Shown here: piece after piece, positions 33,301 to 42,185 of the stretch | Layout: each line of letters begins with the position of its first letter | How positions within the stretch are numbered: position 1 is the first letter of the stretch | Assembly (NCBI GenBank): GCA_050251735.1 | Contig: JBFWMF010000003.1 | Coordinates: 114,478-178,477, forward strand | Source of the DNA: Desulfitobacterium sp050251735 | GTDB lineage: Bacteria; Bacillota; Desulfitobacteriia; Desulfitobacteriales; Desulfitobacteriaceae | DNA length: 64,000 nucleotides | Reading direction: 5' to 3' | Notes under the pieces: generated by a model | The model's database searches: none | What the model was told of the DNA's origin: nothing | Seen by the model: the letters and a program-made list of their open reading frames with translations, nothing else | Translations under genes and position numbers: made by a program

Positions 33301-33850
33301 TACCGAAGTTTACTCCAACACCGGCGGACAATCTTCCAAATCTACCCCTCGCGCTGCTGTAGCTAAGTTCGCAGCTGCTGGTAAGAAGATTCGTAAGAAA
33401 GACTTGGGTATGATGGCTATGAGCTATGGCTACGTTTATGTAGCTCAGATTGCACTCGGTGCTAATATGGCTCAAACCATTAGAGCGATTAAAGAAGCTG
33501 AAGCTTATAATGGACCTTCTTTGATCATTGCCTATGCTCCATGTATCAACCATGGCCTCAAATCCGGAATGGCTAAGAGTGTTACAGAAGCTAAAAAAGC
33601 GGTCGAGTCTGGCTACTGGCATCTCTATCGTTTCAACCCAGATCTCGAGGATCAAGGAAAGAATCCGTTCTCCCTTGACTCCAAAGAGCCCACTGCTTCT
33701 TTCCGTGACTTCCTCATGGGCGAAGTACGTTACACTTCCTTGCTTAATACCTTCCCAGAAACTGCGGAAGAACTCTTCCAAGGTGCTGAGAAATACGCTC
33801 AAGTCCGCTTAGATTCCTATAAGCGCTTAGCGGAGCAAAAATACGAATAA
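30320..33850 (+). CDS. nifJ: Pyruvate:ferredoxin (flavodoxin) oxidoreductase, single chain
   Basis: 1176 aa from the ATG 9 nt after AGGAGG; an ATG 9 bases earlier touches that site. Domain order: PFOR N-terminal pyrimidine-binding domain (IFPITPSSTMAEFVDEW), transketolase-like domain II, gamma domain, EKR motif region, then two [4Fe-4S] ferredoxin motifs (CIQCNQCSYVCPHAC and CTGCGNCAEVCPAKG). The TPP domain has NATGCSSIWGGSAPS and YSNTGGQSSKSTP. It oxidises pyruvate to acetyl-CoA plus CO2 and reduces ferredoxin. It has its own promoter and terminator, and its codon use suggests high expression (inference). Confidence 0.97.
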   Translation: MAKMKTMDGNEAAAHASYAFTEVATIFPITPSSTMAEFVDEWAAHDKKNIFGQPVKVVEMQSEAGAAGAVHGSLQSGALTTTYTASQGLLLMIPNMYKIAGELLPSVFHVSARALATHALSIFGDHQDVMSVRATGFAQLSSHNVQEALDLGYIAHLASIKARVPFVHFFDGFRTSHEIQKIEVTDYEDVAKLLDRDALQAFRNNGLNPERPVLRGTAQNPDVYFQGREASNRFYDAVPDIVAHYMKEYAKITGREYLPFQYYGAEDAERIIIAMGSICDTIEETVDYLVAKGEKVGVIKVHLYRPFSAEYLLKVLPKTVKSIAVLDRTKEPGANGEPLYLDVKDIFYTNDLKPVIVGGRYGLGSKDTTPSQVLSVYKNLAAKEPKNGFTIGIVDDVTFKSLPEDEVIETAPEGTIACKFWGLGSDGTVGANKQAIKIIGDHTNMYAQAYFQYDSKKSGGITISHVRFGKKPIKSPYYVTGANYVACHNQSYVGQYDLTKGLKKGGTFVLNCQWKPEELEEKIPAAMKQFIAKNEIKFYIIDAVAIGREIGLGSRINMIMQAAFFKLANVIPVDQAIGYLKDSVVKAYGKKGQNIVDMNNAAIDRGADSLVQVNVPASWVTATDAQAEAAATVELPEYVEKIQNVMNAQEGDNLPVSAFKGREDGTVPVGTTAYEKRGIAVVVPEWDVEKCIQCNQCSYVCPHACIRPILLNEEEAAKAPASFVTKKALGKGSEGLQARVQVSPLDCTGCGNCAEVCPAKGKALVMKDAAEQTAQQAANWEFAMTVSNKSDLFDLTTVKGSQYAQPLLEFNGACPGCGETAYVKLVTQLFGDRMMIANATGCSSIWGGSAPSVPYTVNEKGQGPTWANSLFEDNAEFGYGMYLGVGQQRAKLALLMEEALETGISSELKEAFQEWIAGKDDADASKAAAAKIRPLLDAYTGDNELMSQIKDRKDHLVKKSQWIVGGDGWAYDIGYGGLDHVLASGDNVNILVLDTEVYSNTGGQSSKSTPRAAVAKFAAAGKKIRKKDLGMMAMSYGYVYVAQIALGANMAQTIRAIKEAEAYNGPSLIIAYAPCINHGLKSGMAKSVTEAKKAVESGYWHLYRFNPDLEDQGKNPFSLDSKEPTASFRDFLMGEVRYTSLLNTFPETAEELFQGAEKYAQVRLDSYKRLAEQKYE

Positions 33851-33869
33851 GATTATTTCTTGAACCATG

Positions 33870-33893
33870 AAGAGCGGGCTTGCCCGCTCTTTT
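33870..33893 (+). terminator. Terminator after PFOR
   Basis: AAGAGCGGGC-TT-GCCCGCTCTT followed by TTC and further T residues. It is a classical strong terminator. Confidence 0.9.
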
Positions 33894-34042
33894 CTTTTAT
33901 ATTAAAGACATTACATATTTCTGACTTGACTGAGTCAAACTAGCATAGAAAACTTATATTCAAAAATATTAACTTAAGGGCGTCACTCGATTTAGAGAAG
34001 AAAAATTTTTAATCATCTAAGTACTTAAGGAAGGAAGATAGT

Positions 34043-34519
34043 ATGGATCGGGAGGATTTACTTCGTCGATTAAATTGGTTTTATAGCCTAGAGATCAATC
34101 AAGTTGAGCTCTATAAGGTGCAAAGTAACCAGTTTAAGGATCACTATGCAGGGAAAGTATTTGAGCGCGTGGCAGAAATTGAGCAGGGTCATGTGGAGAA
34201 TATTGAGAAAAGAATTCTAACCATGGGAGGAACGCCTACTGCATTGGGAGAAGTGATTTCACCGATTATCGGCATGTCCTTAGGAAGCTTAATGTCTTTA
34301 ACCGGACTGGAAAGAGCACTGCAACTCAATGCTGAAATTGAAAGAAAGGCCATGAGCGATTATAAAAAACTCGTTGAAGATTTAGTGTCAAGCGGAGAGG
34401 ACCCGGATGGTGAAACTTGTATACTATTGAAGTCTAATTTTATTGATGAGCATCTCCATACTGCGTTTTTTGATATGCTAAGAGAAAACCTAATGGAGGA
34501 TAAAATCGAGGGAATTTAG
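34043..34519 (+). CDS. Ferritin-like diiron protein (DMQ hydroxylase/COQ7-like fold)
   Basis: 158 aa, all-helical. Possible metal ligands are E17/E22 in helix 1, E47 and H50 (EIEQGH), E98/E100 (NAEIERKAM) and E136/H139 (IDEHLH). The two ExxH motifs separated by single-Glu helices match ferritin-like diiron proteins. In anaerobes these are usually oxygen or peroxide detoxification or iron-handling proteins. It lies directly after PFOR, an oxygen-sensitive enzyme, but has its own ribosome-binding site (AAGGAAGG) after a terminator. The exact reaction is unknown. Confidence 0.7.
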   Translation: MDREDLLRRLNWFYSLEINQVELYKVQSNQFKDHYAGKVFERVAEIEQGHVENIEKRILTMGGTPTALGEVISPIIGMSLGSLMSLTGLERALQLNAEIERKAMSDYKKLVEDLVSSGEDPDGETCILLKSNFIDEHLHTAFFDMLRENLMEDKIEGI

Positions 34520-34545
34520 TCATAGAGATTAATTGATGAAATAGG

Positions 34546-34581
34546 GAGATAGGTCCATGTTTTACGGACCTATCTCTTTTT
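34546..34581 (+). terminator. Terminator after the ferritin-like gene
   Basis: 11-bp perfect stem GAGATAGGTCC/GGACCTATCTC followed by T5. Confidence 0.9.
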
Positions 34582-34697
34582 GTATAGTGTAAGTCGTTTT
34601 TTGGCAAATATCACCTGAAGTTTATGAATAAATGGATTGATGAATAAGGTGATCGTTTAGCGCGGACACTAGCAAAATAAGGAGAGGGGGGTAAATC

Positions 34698-36269
34698 TTG
34701 AGAAATAGTTTTTTAAAGATGATGAAGGATCTTACAACGCGTCCTTATACGAGAGAAATACGTAACTACCCTAAAATCCCTATTGATAAAGAATGGGAAA
34801 AACCCATATCTTATGCGCGTATTGAAGAGGAATTATCACAAAGTAGTGATGTTGTCTTTCGTAAATTTTTGATCCGTGGTAAAGAAGAAATCCCCTGTAT
34901 CCTTGGCGTGGTGGATGGATTAGTGGATAAAAATTTACTGGATGCCTACGTGTTACGAATCGTTATGGTTGACGCGACAGCTGACCCGGCATTTAAAGAG
35001 ATAACTGTAAAAAATATCATCAATAGCCTATTGGATCGTTTCACCCCTGCTAATGAAGTAAAAAAGATCACCCGGATGGGGGAAGCGATCGATGCCATGC
35101 TTGCTGGGGATGCTGTATTTTTTGTAGAGCAGAGTCAGGAAGCCCTCGTGATTAGTGCCAGGGGTTGGCAAACTCGCGGCGTAAATACCCCCCAGAGAGA
35201 AGCTTCCATTCGTGGACCCCAGGAGGCTTTTAATGAGACACTTCGAACCAATACTTCTTTAATAAGAAGAATAATAAAACATCCCTCCTTGCGCCTTATC
35301 TCAATGAAAATTGGAGCTCTATCTAATACGGATGTAGTGATAGCTTATGTGGAGAACCGTGTTAGTCCTGATGTCGTCGCTGAAGTCAAGAGGCGGCTCA
35401 ATCGAGTAAAAATTGATGGTGTTATTGCGGGTGATATTTTAGAGGAATTTTTAGAAGATCATCCCTATTCGCCTTTTCCCCAGATTATTCATACCGAACG
35501 CCCCGATATTGTGGCCTCTAATCTTCTCGAAGGGCGTGTTGCCATTATCATGGATGGGACACCTTCTGTCTTGATTGTGCCGGTCACACTCGCCATGTTC
35601 ATGCAGACGAATGATGATTACTACGAACGGGCGATGATCGTCATCCTTGTGCGCTCTATACGCTATTGGGGAGCATTTATCGCTGTTTTAGCCCCCAGTA
35701 TATATATTGCGGTAACAACCTTCCATCAAGAAATGCTCCCTGTAGCTTTAGCTTTGAGTATTGCTGGAGGTAGAGAAGGCACTCCATTCCCAGCTTTAGG
35801 TGAGGCCATGCTGATGTTAATTGCTTTGGAGGTTTTACAAGAGGGGGGACTGCGCCTTCCTAAGCCCATTGGGCAGACGATCGGGATTGTAGGTGCTCTA
35901 ATTATTGGTGACGCCGCAGTGAAAGCCAGTTTAGTAAGCCCTATTATGGTCATTGTTATAGGACTGACGGCGGTTTCAGGCTACACTATACCGTATTATA
36001 GTCTAGCTATCGGTATTCGTCTTATTCGCCTTCCGCTGATGATTTTAGCTGGGACAATGGGGTTCTTTGGTCTGGGGATCGGACTATATTGTATCATCAT
36101 CCACTTATTGGGGCTTCGTTCTTTTGGCACTCCCTTTTTGAGTCCTATTGCTCCTTTGAGAATTCGCGCCTTTTTCCAGGATACTTTTGTAAGGGCGCCT
36201 TGGTGGGCATTAAAGGAAGATCCAGATCTCATCGATACGAAGCACCCGAATTCAGGAGGGAGGAAATGA
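34698..36269 (+). CDS. Spore germinant receptor A subunit (GerA/GerKA family)
   Basis: 523 aa from a TTG with GGAGAGGGGGG upstream. Large cytoplasmic N-terminal domain (about 1-290), including the family stretches DVVFRKFLIRG, GVNTPQREASIRGPQEAFNETLRTNTSLIRRII and ERPDIVASNLLEGRVAIIMDGTP. About five membrane helices then run to residue 490. It forms the A subunit of the inner spore-membrane germinant receptor. It overlaps the B gene (ATGATG at its stop). It is expected to be sigma-G controlled, but I could not place that promoter with certainty. Confidence 0.93.
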   Translation: MRNSFLKMMKDLTTRPYTREIRNYPKIPIDKEWEKPISYARIEEELSQSSDVVFRKFLIRGKEEIPCILGVVDGLVDKNLLDAYVLRIVMVDATADPAFKEITVKNIINSLLDRFTPANEVKKITRMGEAIDAMLAGDAVFFVEQSQEALVISARGWQTRGVNTPQREASIRGPQEAFNETLRTNTSLIRRIIKHPSLRLISMKIGALSNTDVVIAYVENRVSPDVVAEVKRRLNRVKIDGVIAGDILEEFLEDHPYSPFPQIIHTERPDIVASNLLEGRVAIIMDGTPSVLIVPVTLAMFMQTNDDYYERAMIVILVRSIRYWGAFIAVLAPSIYIAVTTFHQEMLPVALALSIAGGREGTPFPALGEAMLMLIALEVLQEGGLRLPKPIGQTIGIVGALIIGDAAVKASLVSPIMVIVIGLTAVSGYTIPYYSLAIGIRLIRLPLMILAGTMGFFGLGIGLYCIIIHLLGLRSFGTPFLSPIAPLRIRAFFQDTFVRAPWWALKEDPDLIDTKHPNSGGRK

Positions 36270-37363
36270 TGCAACGTCTATCAACCCATCAATATACGAT
36301 GCTTACAGCTGGTGTATTATTAGGTACTACCTTTATGGTTTCCGGTTCGATCGTAACTCAAGCTGCCGGAAGAGATGGTTGGATGGCAATCTTGCCCGCT
36401 TTCCTCGTCGCTGTGCCTTTTACATGGATGATTTTTTCCTTAGTGCCGAAATATCCGAATCAAAACCTGATTAAAATATCAGAGAAAGTCTTGGGAAAAT
36501 GGTTGGGCAAGGCTTTCGGGTTGCTTTATAGTTGCATTATGATCTATTTCGGTGGCCTTTTTTCGAGTCAGGGGGTAGATATGTACAATCGTACTGTACT
36601 CCCCTTGATGCCCCATTATATTCTTATTTTAGGAGTATCGCTTATTATCTTTTATCTTTATACATCAGGGATAGAAGTCCTAGGTCGTTTTGCAGAGGTC
36701 ATCTTTCCTTTGATTTGTCTGTCTTTACTATTTATTTCAATATTTATCATTCCCCGATTCGAGCGTGGAGAGCTTTTTCCTATTTTGCAAAATGGAATAC
36801 TTCCTGTGCTCTCTGCTACTACAAAAATCTCACCATGGGCAATGGAGTATGTCTTGTTTTTTGCGGGTCTATTACCTTTTTTACCGAATAGCCGCAAGGA
36901 TATAAGGATTCTGAAAAATAACTTCTTTAAGGCATTATCGATTGTTATTTTTCTTAGCACAATCATTGTTTTAGTCCAAATTATAACTTTTGGACCTTTT
37001 GAAACAGCACGCCTGACTTATGGTCTTTTGGTTCTAGGTAATATGGTGGAAATCACACGGACCGTCGCGGGAATTGAGGCAGTCTTCACCCTCTTTTGGA
37101 CGGGTGCTTTAGCCATAAAAGCTACAGCCTTCTTTTTTGGCGGGGTATGGGGTCTACAGAGTGTCTTTGGATTCAAAGGCAGAAAATCAGCACTGAGTGT
37201 AGGCATCATTGTTGTGCTTATTCCTCTATTAGGCCCAAAAGGAGCCAATGTAGTTATTCAAATGGCCTTAGTCGACAGGTATCTGATTTTACCGTTTGCC
37301 GTATTTTGGATTTGCACAGTATGGGGGGTGGATCTATGGAAAAGTCGCAAAAAAAGTTTTTAA
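36266..37363 (+). CDS. Spore germinant receptor B subunit (GerAB permease family)
   Basis: 365 aa with about ten membrane helices; APC-like permease of the GerAB/GerKB family. It begins MMQRLSTHQYTMLTAGVLLGTTFM, typical of the family, after GGAGGGAGG. The open frame extends 59 codons upstream inside gerA, which is not coding. It binds small germinants such as amino acids in characterised receptors; the ligand here is unknown. It overlaps the A gene at its start and the C gene at its end. Confidence 0.92.
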   Translation: MMQRLSTHQYTMLTAGVLLGTTFMVSGSIVTQAAGRDGWMAILPAFLVAVPFTWMIFSLVPKYPNQNLIKISEKVLGKWLGKAFGLLYSCIMIYFGGLFSSQGVDMYNRTVLPLMPHYILILGVSLIIFYLYTSGIEVLGRFAEVIFPLICLSLLFISIFIIPRFERGELFPILQNGILPVLSATTKISPWAMEYVLFFAGLLPFLPNSRKDIRILKNNFFKALSIVIFLSTIIVLVQIITFGPFETARLTYGLLVLGNMVEITRTVAGIEAVFTLFWTGALAIKATAFFFGGVWGLQSVFGFKGRKSALSVGIIVVLIPLLGPKGANVVIQMALVDRYLILPFAVFWICTVWGVDLWKSRKKSF

Positions 37364-38583
37364 ACAAGCGCTTCCTCGTTGTAATTACGTTTCTAATTAT
37401 GCTTCTAATTTCCCAATTCATCGTTGCAGGTTGTGGAAAAAGCGAAGTGGAAAAGTTAGCTTTTATGATGGGGGTAGGAATTGACAAAGGAAAGCAAGAC
37501 GGAACCTATCTTGTGACGATTCAAGTCGCTAAGCCAAAGCAAGATGGTGGGGGTAAAGAGCTCGAGGACTGGACACTGAGCGTCGAAGGTGCTAGCATAG
37601 CCGCAATTTCTGAGAAAGTAAATGAAATGTTTGATAAGCAGCTTTTTGCTGGGACGGTCCGTGTCATAGTGATTGGAGAAGAACTTGCACGGTCCGGAAT
37701 CAACGAAGTTTTAGATTTTTACCAACGTTATTATAAATATCGCAGGACTATTTATCTCGTGGTTGCAAAAGGTAACGCGAAAGATCTTTTGAAAACCGAG
37801 ATAGCGACACATAGCCTTCCGAGCCTAGGAATGTTAGGGATCATAGAAGGGAATAAAAGTCAGAGTACGTTTCCCGTCACGCGATTAGGACATTACCTGA
37901 CAATTTTAGGGAGGAAAAGTCAGAACCCGCTGATTCCGACTGCAGAGGTCGTTCGCTCAGGGGATAAGGGAATATACTTGTCGGATGATCAGCGGAAAGA
38001 AATTATCATCAGTTGTTCTGGAGTGTTTGAAGATGGAAAACTGGTGGATTTTTTGGATGATCTGGAGACGAAAGGATATGTTTGGTTAGATGATGAGGTG
38101 AAAACCCGCCGATTAGAGGCGGAGGGAGACGGACTCAAGATCAGCGCTTGGGTGCGAAGCTCGAAAACTAAATACAAGGTTGAGACAATTGATGACAAAT
38201 TGGGGATAAGGTTTTCCATAAAAGCCAATATTACCCTCAATGAAATTTTAGGACAACAAGGAGAAATGAGCACCGAAGAATGGCAGAGGTTTCTCGAGGA
38301 GCTCCAGCCCATCGTTGAACAAGCGATTCAGAAGGAATGTGAAGCGGCAGTGGCTAAAAGTAGGGAGCTTGGGTTGGATTTCATCGGGGTGGGTAGGAAA
38401 GTGGAAATAAAGAACTCCAAGTATTGGGAGGAAATTAAGGATAATTGGCCACAGGGGGTGAAGGATTTTCCGGTTGCCTTCGACATCAAAGCTGATATTG
38501 AACACACCGGGCTGGCAAGAAATTCACCGGTAAGCCCTCAAGAAAGCGAAAACCAAGGAGAATCCGAGTCGATCAATAGATGA
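37336..38583 (+). CDS. Spore germinant receptor C lipoprotein (GerAC family)
   Basis: 415 aa from the ATG at 37336, which overlaps the B gene by 28 bp; upstream frame is rejected. Lipoprotein signal with lipobox IVAGC (C33) after a hydrophobic stretch. Family motifs include FMMGVGIDKGKQDGTYLVTIQVA, FYQRYYKYRRTIYLVVAKG and the C-terminal helix pair (EQAIQKECEAAVAKSRELGLDFIGVG). It anchors in the outer leaflet of the spore inner membrane and is needed for receptor function. It completes an A-B-C operon. Confidence 0.93.
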   Translation: MEKSQKKFLNKRFLVVITFLIMLLISQFIVAGCGKSEVEKLAFMMGVGIDKGKQDGTYLVTIQVAKPKQDGGGKELEDWTLSVEGASIAAISEKVNEMFDKQLFAGTVRVIVIGEELARSGINEVLDFYQRYYKYRRTIYLVVAKGNAKDLLKTEIATHSLPSLGMLGIIEGNKSQSTFPVTRLGHYLTILGRKSQNPLIPTAEVVRSGDKGIYLSDDQRKEIIISCSGVFEDGKLVDFLDDLETKGYVWLDDEVKTRRLEAEGDGLKISAWVRSSKTKYKVETIDDKLGIRFSIKANITLNEILGQQGEMSTEEWQRFLEELQPIVEQAIQKECEAAVAKSRELGLDFIGVGRKVEIKNSKYWEEIKDNWPQGVKDFPVAFDIKADIEHTGLARNSPVSPQESENQGESESINR

Positions 38584-38647
38584 ATGTATGGAAAAATTAT
38601 GATATAATAATTTGTATTACCCTCTGTCTAGTCTGGAGGATGAAAAT

Positions 38648-40111
38648 GTGTTGAACTTAGGTGATAAACTGCTTCAGTACGAGAGACAAGGGTTAGTTTC
38701 TTTCCATACCCCCGGACATAAAGGAAAAGCAGAATTCTTTACAGGACTGCATTTTCCTGTGCAGGATTTTACGGAGCTGCCAGGGTTAGACATGCTTCAC
38801 TCCCCGGTCGGGGTTATAGCGAGGGCCCAGGAACGGGCGGCTGAAGTCTACCACAGTGATGCTAGTTTTTTCTTAGTGAATGGTGGGACTGTGGGAAATC
38901 AGAGTATGTTTTTGGCCTTGGCTAGTTTAAGGAAGCCAGGGATGTCTTCGCAAAGAAAAAATAAAATTTTGGTCGAGAGGCAATCCCATCGCTCCGTCAT
39001 GTCGGCGTTAGTCCTGTCAGAGTTAGAGCCAGAATATATACCGTCTATAGTTCATCCCGAATTTCGATTGCCCTTAGGGTTAAGGATTGAAGGCACGGAG
39101 AGATCCTTGGCTGATTTTCAAGGGGTACACATTACTTATCCGGGTTATTACGGAACACTACCCGATTTAGGCACACTCATTGAAAAGAGAGAGGCGTGTG
39201 CTCCTGAGGTTTGCATCTTGGTGGATCAAGCCCACGGGTCTCATTACTTGAATTCATTTTTTCCGCTAGGAGCACTAGAGCTTGGTGCTGATCTAGTTCT
39301 ATGTAGTACTCATAAAACCTTAAGTGCGTTGACTCAAGCAGCTATGCTTCATGTGAGGGGAACGCGGATTCCGCTGTCCACCATTAAAAGCGCACTTGAG
39401 TTGTTGCAATCCTCCAGTCCCAGCTACTTATTGATGGCGTCCTTAGAAAGGGCTGTTGAATATGCCTTAGACAGCACACGCTGGGGGCTGCTTTATGAAG
39501 CTGTGCAGGAGTTGCATCACCGTGCAGGGAGGAACTTGAGGATATTAAATCCTCAGGATGTGGGAACCTATGGGATACACAAGGTGGATTGGTCAAAGAT
39601 TCTTGTGAATACGAAAAGACTGGGAGTTCCGGCCCCCCTTTGTGTGGAGCATTTGCGTAAGGATTATGGTATTGACCCCGAATTATGGGATGAAGAAAAT
39701 ATTTTATTTTTATTAGGGATTGGCAATACTCCTGAAGAGATTGAGATTCTTACAGAAGGTTTATTGAGCTTAGAAGGTCTAAGAAAAATGATTACGCCCG
39801 GAGAAGGGCGTATACTTAAGCAAGAACAAGCTGGGGACCCTACAGTGTTAGCTGGGGAAATGCCCCTGCCAACTAGGAGACTCACTCCTCGCCAAGCATA
39901 TTTTGCCAAGAAACGTCAAATCCCATTAGGTGAGAGCGCGGGCAAAATATTAGGTGAGAGTATTTCTCCTTATCCTCCAGGGATTCCCTTGATCGTTATG
40001 GGGGAAGAAATGACACCTGAAATTCTAGAGCTCCTCGCCCTGCATAAAGGGCGCTGGCAGGGCTGGGAGGACAGTGGCCAAGGGGTGGTCTGGGTCATTG
40101 AGGAGGTTTAA
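38648..40111 (+). CDS. Orn/Lys/Arg decarboxylase family PLP enzyme (YaaO-like)
   Basis: 487 aa from a GTG with GGAGG 8 nt upstream; a TATAAT at 38603-38608 implies transcription starts after the longer frame's TTG. Fold type I PLP enzyme: HTPGHKG near the N terminus, LVDQAHGSHY (PLP-ring Asp) and the Schiff-base lysine in STHKTLSALTQ (about K223). The C-terminal Orn/Lys/Arg decarboxylase domain has SAGKILGESISPYPPGIPL. It decarboxylates a basic amino acid, and arginine, lysine or ornithine cannot be told apart here. It precedes holB, where Bacillus has yaaO-tmk, but tmk is missing. Confidence 0.88.
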   Translation: MLNLGDKLLQYERQGLVSFHTPGHKGKAEFFTGLHFPVQDFTELPGLDMLHSPVGVIARAQERAAEVYHSDASFFLVNGGTVGNQSMFLALASLRKPGMSSQRKNKILVERQSHRSVMSALVLSELEPEYIPSIVHPEFRLPLGLRIEGTERSLADFQGVHITYPGYYGTLPDLGTLIEKREACAPEVCILVDQAHGSHYLNSFFPLGALELGADLVLCSTHKTLSALTQAAMLHVRGTRIPLSTIKSALELLQSSSPSYLLMASLERAVEYALDSTRWGLLYEAVQELHHRAGRNLRILNPQDVGTYGIHKVDWSKILVNTKRLGVPAPLCVEHLRKDYGIDPELWDEENILFLLGIGNTPEEIEILTEGLLSLEGLRKMITPGEGRILKQEQAGDPTVLAGEMPLPTRRLTPRQAYFAKKRQIPLGESAGKILGESISPYPPGIPLIVMGEEMTPEILELLALHKGRWQGWEDSGQGVVWVIEEV

Positions 40112-40112
40112 T

Positions 40113-40991
40113 GTGAATGTTGCACTTCATCTAATTGAAAAAGCAACTCAGGAAGGGCGGCTGGCTCACCTGCTCCTTTTTCATGGTGGGAGTGCTCCTG
40201 AGAGGCGTAAGGCCGGCTTAGCTATCGCCCAAAGGTTGAATTGTACTTCCAATCAGGAAGGGGAGGTGCCTTGTCAGAATTGCCCTTCCTGCCGGAAGAT
40301 AATTTCCGCAAATCATCCCGATGTAGAGGTTATCAAGCCCGCCAAGCTTTCCCTTGGTATAGAACAGATTTTAGCTTGGCAGGAACGAGTGTACCGCAAA
40401 CATTATGAGGGTAAATATAAAGTTTTTATACTAGAAGAGGCCGATAAGTTAACGATCCCAGCGGCTAATGCCTTGTTAAAGGTTATCGAGGAGCCCCCGG
40501 AAAGGACGCTGATTATTCTCAGCACCCAAAATGCCGAAGTCCTCTTACCAACCATCCAAAGCAGAGCTCAGGCTGTTTATTTCCCTGTCCGTGGGGAGAG
40601 GGAATGGTTAGAATCTCTTGATGAATCCATCGATGACCTAGAGGCCAAAGAAGCCTTTCACATGGGCAGTCAAAATCCCGAATTAGCCTATGAGATTTTG
40701 GCAGTGGGCGTAGAAAAAGCAAGGGAATGGGTCCGCGGATTTCAGCAGGCCGTAGAGGAACGAGATTTCCTTCAGCTTTTCCCCCTTTTTGCCGGTAATA
40801 AAGCGATTGAAAAGAAAGAAGCTGAAATTTATCTTCAGATCTTTGCCATGGGGTTAGGACGTCAAAAGGAAGTCAATCCCCGGGGTATTCTAGCCGTGGG
40901 GAAGGCGATAGAGAAGATCCGTATGCAGGGTAATCCTCGCCTAGTTATTGAGGGATTGGCCCTAGAATTATTCCGTGAGGAGGGAATCTAA
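40113..40991 (+). CDS. holB: DNA polymerase III delta' subunit
   Basis: 292 aa from a GTG 2 nt after the previous stop, with GAGGAGG. AAA+ clamp-loader fold with zinc cysteines (CTSNQEGEVPCQNCPSC), FILEEADKLTIPAANALLKVIEEPPE (sensor/Walker B area) and an SRAQ motif. It lacks a good Walker A (LLFHGGSAPERRK), as expected for delta'. With DnaX and HolA it loads DnaN. It is followed without a gap by ricT and yabA, as in Bacillus. Confidence 0.93.
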   Translation: MNVALHLIEKATQEGRLAHLLLFHGGSAPERRKAGLAIAQRLNCTSNQEGEVPCQNCPSCRKIISANHPDVEVIKPAKLSLGIEQILAWQERVYRKHYEGKYKVFILEEADKLTIPAANALLKVIEEPPERTLIILSTQNAEVLLPTIQSRAQAVYFPVRGEREWLESLDESIDDLEAKEAFHMGSQNPELAYEILAVGVEKAREWVRGFQQAVEERDFLQLFPLFAGNKAIEKKEAEIYLQIFAMGLGRQKEVNPRGILAVGKAIEKIRMQGNPRLVIEGLALELFREEGI

Positions 40992-41858
40992 GTGGTTGAG
41001 GTCGTGGGGGTTCGCTTTAAGCGAGCAGGTAAAATATATTTTTTCTCGACTGGGGATTTGGCACTGAGTGCCAATGACAAAGTGATTGTAGAAACGGCTC
41101 GGGGAGTCGAGTATGGGGAGTGCGTCATGGCACCTCGTCAGGTGTCTGAAGAAGAAGTAGTCATGCCCTTGAAGCCGGTGATTCGCAAAGCTACACCTGA
41201 AGATGAGCTGATCATTGAGGCTAACAGCAACAAGGAAAAGGAAGCCTTTGAGGTTTGCTTAAAGAAGATTACAGAGCATCAGCTGCCTATGAAGCTTGTC
41301 GATGTGGAGTATACTTTTGACGGGAATAAGATTATCTTTTCTTTTACCGCGGAAGGGCGGGTGGATTTCCGGGAGCTTGTTAAGGATCTGGCTTCGGTCT
41401 TTCGGACGCGTATTGAACTTCGCCAGATCGGGGTTCGGGATGAGGCTAAAATGCTGGGGGGTATCGGTTCCTGCGGTAGAGTTTTATGTTGCTCTAGCTT
41501 TTTAGGGGATTTTGAACCGGTATCTATTCGCATGGCTAAGGATCAAAAGCTTTCCCTGAATCCAACGAAGATTTCAGGAATTTGTGGACGACTCATGTGT
41601 TGCCTAAAATATGAGAGTGGAGATTACGATGAATTAAAAAAGGCGGCTCAGGGCAGGGAACGCTGTGGAAAGCATTGCCAAAAGGGTGATGAAGAGGTTA
41701 TTGTCCTCGACGATGACGCAGTTGTTAAGATAGAGGAGGACAATAAACAAGATCGGGGACCTGCAGTGCCGGTTGGGGGCAAAGGTCGCCAAGAAGGTCG
41801 CCAAGAAGGACGCTTTAAGAAAGGGGAAAAGTACAAAGGAAAGAGTGAGAAAGTATGA
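40992..41858 (+). CDS. ricT: RicT/YaaT, PSP1-domain protein of the RicAFT complex
   Basis: 288 aa from GTG one base after the holB stop, with GAGGAGGG. The PSP1 domain covers about 50-140 and is followed by the cysteine-rich signature (GSCGRVLCCSSFLGDF, ISGICGRLMCCLKYE). The cysteines may bind the iron-sulphur cluster known for the RicAFT complex, which promotes RNase Y processing and, in Bacillus, Spo0A phosphorylation and competence. The C-terminal 50 residues are charged and contain a short repeat (GRQEGRQEGR). It overlaps yabA by 4 bp. Confidence 0.93.
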   Translation: MVEVVGVRFKRAGKIYFFSTGDLALSANDKVIVETARGVEYGECVMAPRQVSEEEVVMPLKPVIRKATPEDELIIEANSNKEKEAFEVCLKKITEHQLPMKLVDVEYTFDGNKIIFSFTAEGRVDFRELVKDLASVFRTRIELRQIGVRDEAKMLGGIGSCGRVLCCSSFLGDFEPVSIRMAKDQKLSLNPTKISGICGRLMCCLKYESGDYDELKKAAQGRERCGKHCQKGDEEVIVLDDDAVVKIEEDNKQDRGPAVPVGGKGRQEGRQEGRFKKGEKYKGKSEKV

Positions 41859-42166
41859 GTCAATTGACCCAGGCCTTTACAGAAGTAGAGGAGAAACTCA
41901 ACTCCTTGATTGAAGAAGTGCAGCGTTTGCGCCCTTATGTGACAAGCCTGGAAGAAGAAAATGCCAGGTTGAAGCGAGAGCTTTGTGCCCTGCCGGAGCA
42001 GGAGACGGAGCGGGTGATCGCTAATGCCGAGAGGATACAGGGCGTTGCCCATGACAACTTGGAGCGGCTTTATCGGGAAGGGTTCCATGTCTGCCATTTG
42101 CATTTTGGGCAGCCTTTGGAAGAGGGAGATTGTCTCTTCTGCATGGGCTTCCTACGCAAAGATTAG
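41855..42166 (+). CDS. yabA: Replication initiation control protein YabA
   Basis: 103 aa. N-terminal leucine-zipper coiled coil (about 1-48, EVEEKLNSLIEEVQRLRPYV) and a C-terminal zinc-binding domain with HVCHLHFG and DCLFCMGF. YabA bridges DnaA and DnaN and limits reinitiation. Its presence fits the DnaA/DnaN set in this window. ATG overlaps the ricT stop (ATGA). Confidence 0.93.
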   Translation: MSQLTQAFTEVEEKLNSLIEEVQRLRPYVTSLEEENARLKRELCALPEQETERVIANAERIQGVAHDNLERLYREGFHVCHLHFGQPLEEGDCLFCMGFLRKD

Positions 42167-42185
42167 TGAGATTGGAGCGGTTCTT

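Noticed and set aside
33263..33802. 179-aa minus-strand frame inside PFOR
   Set aside because: Shadow frame; the plus strand encodes the conserved TPP-domain region.
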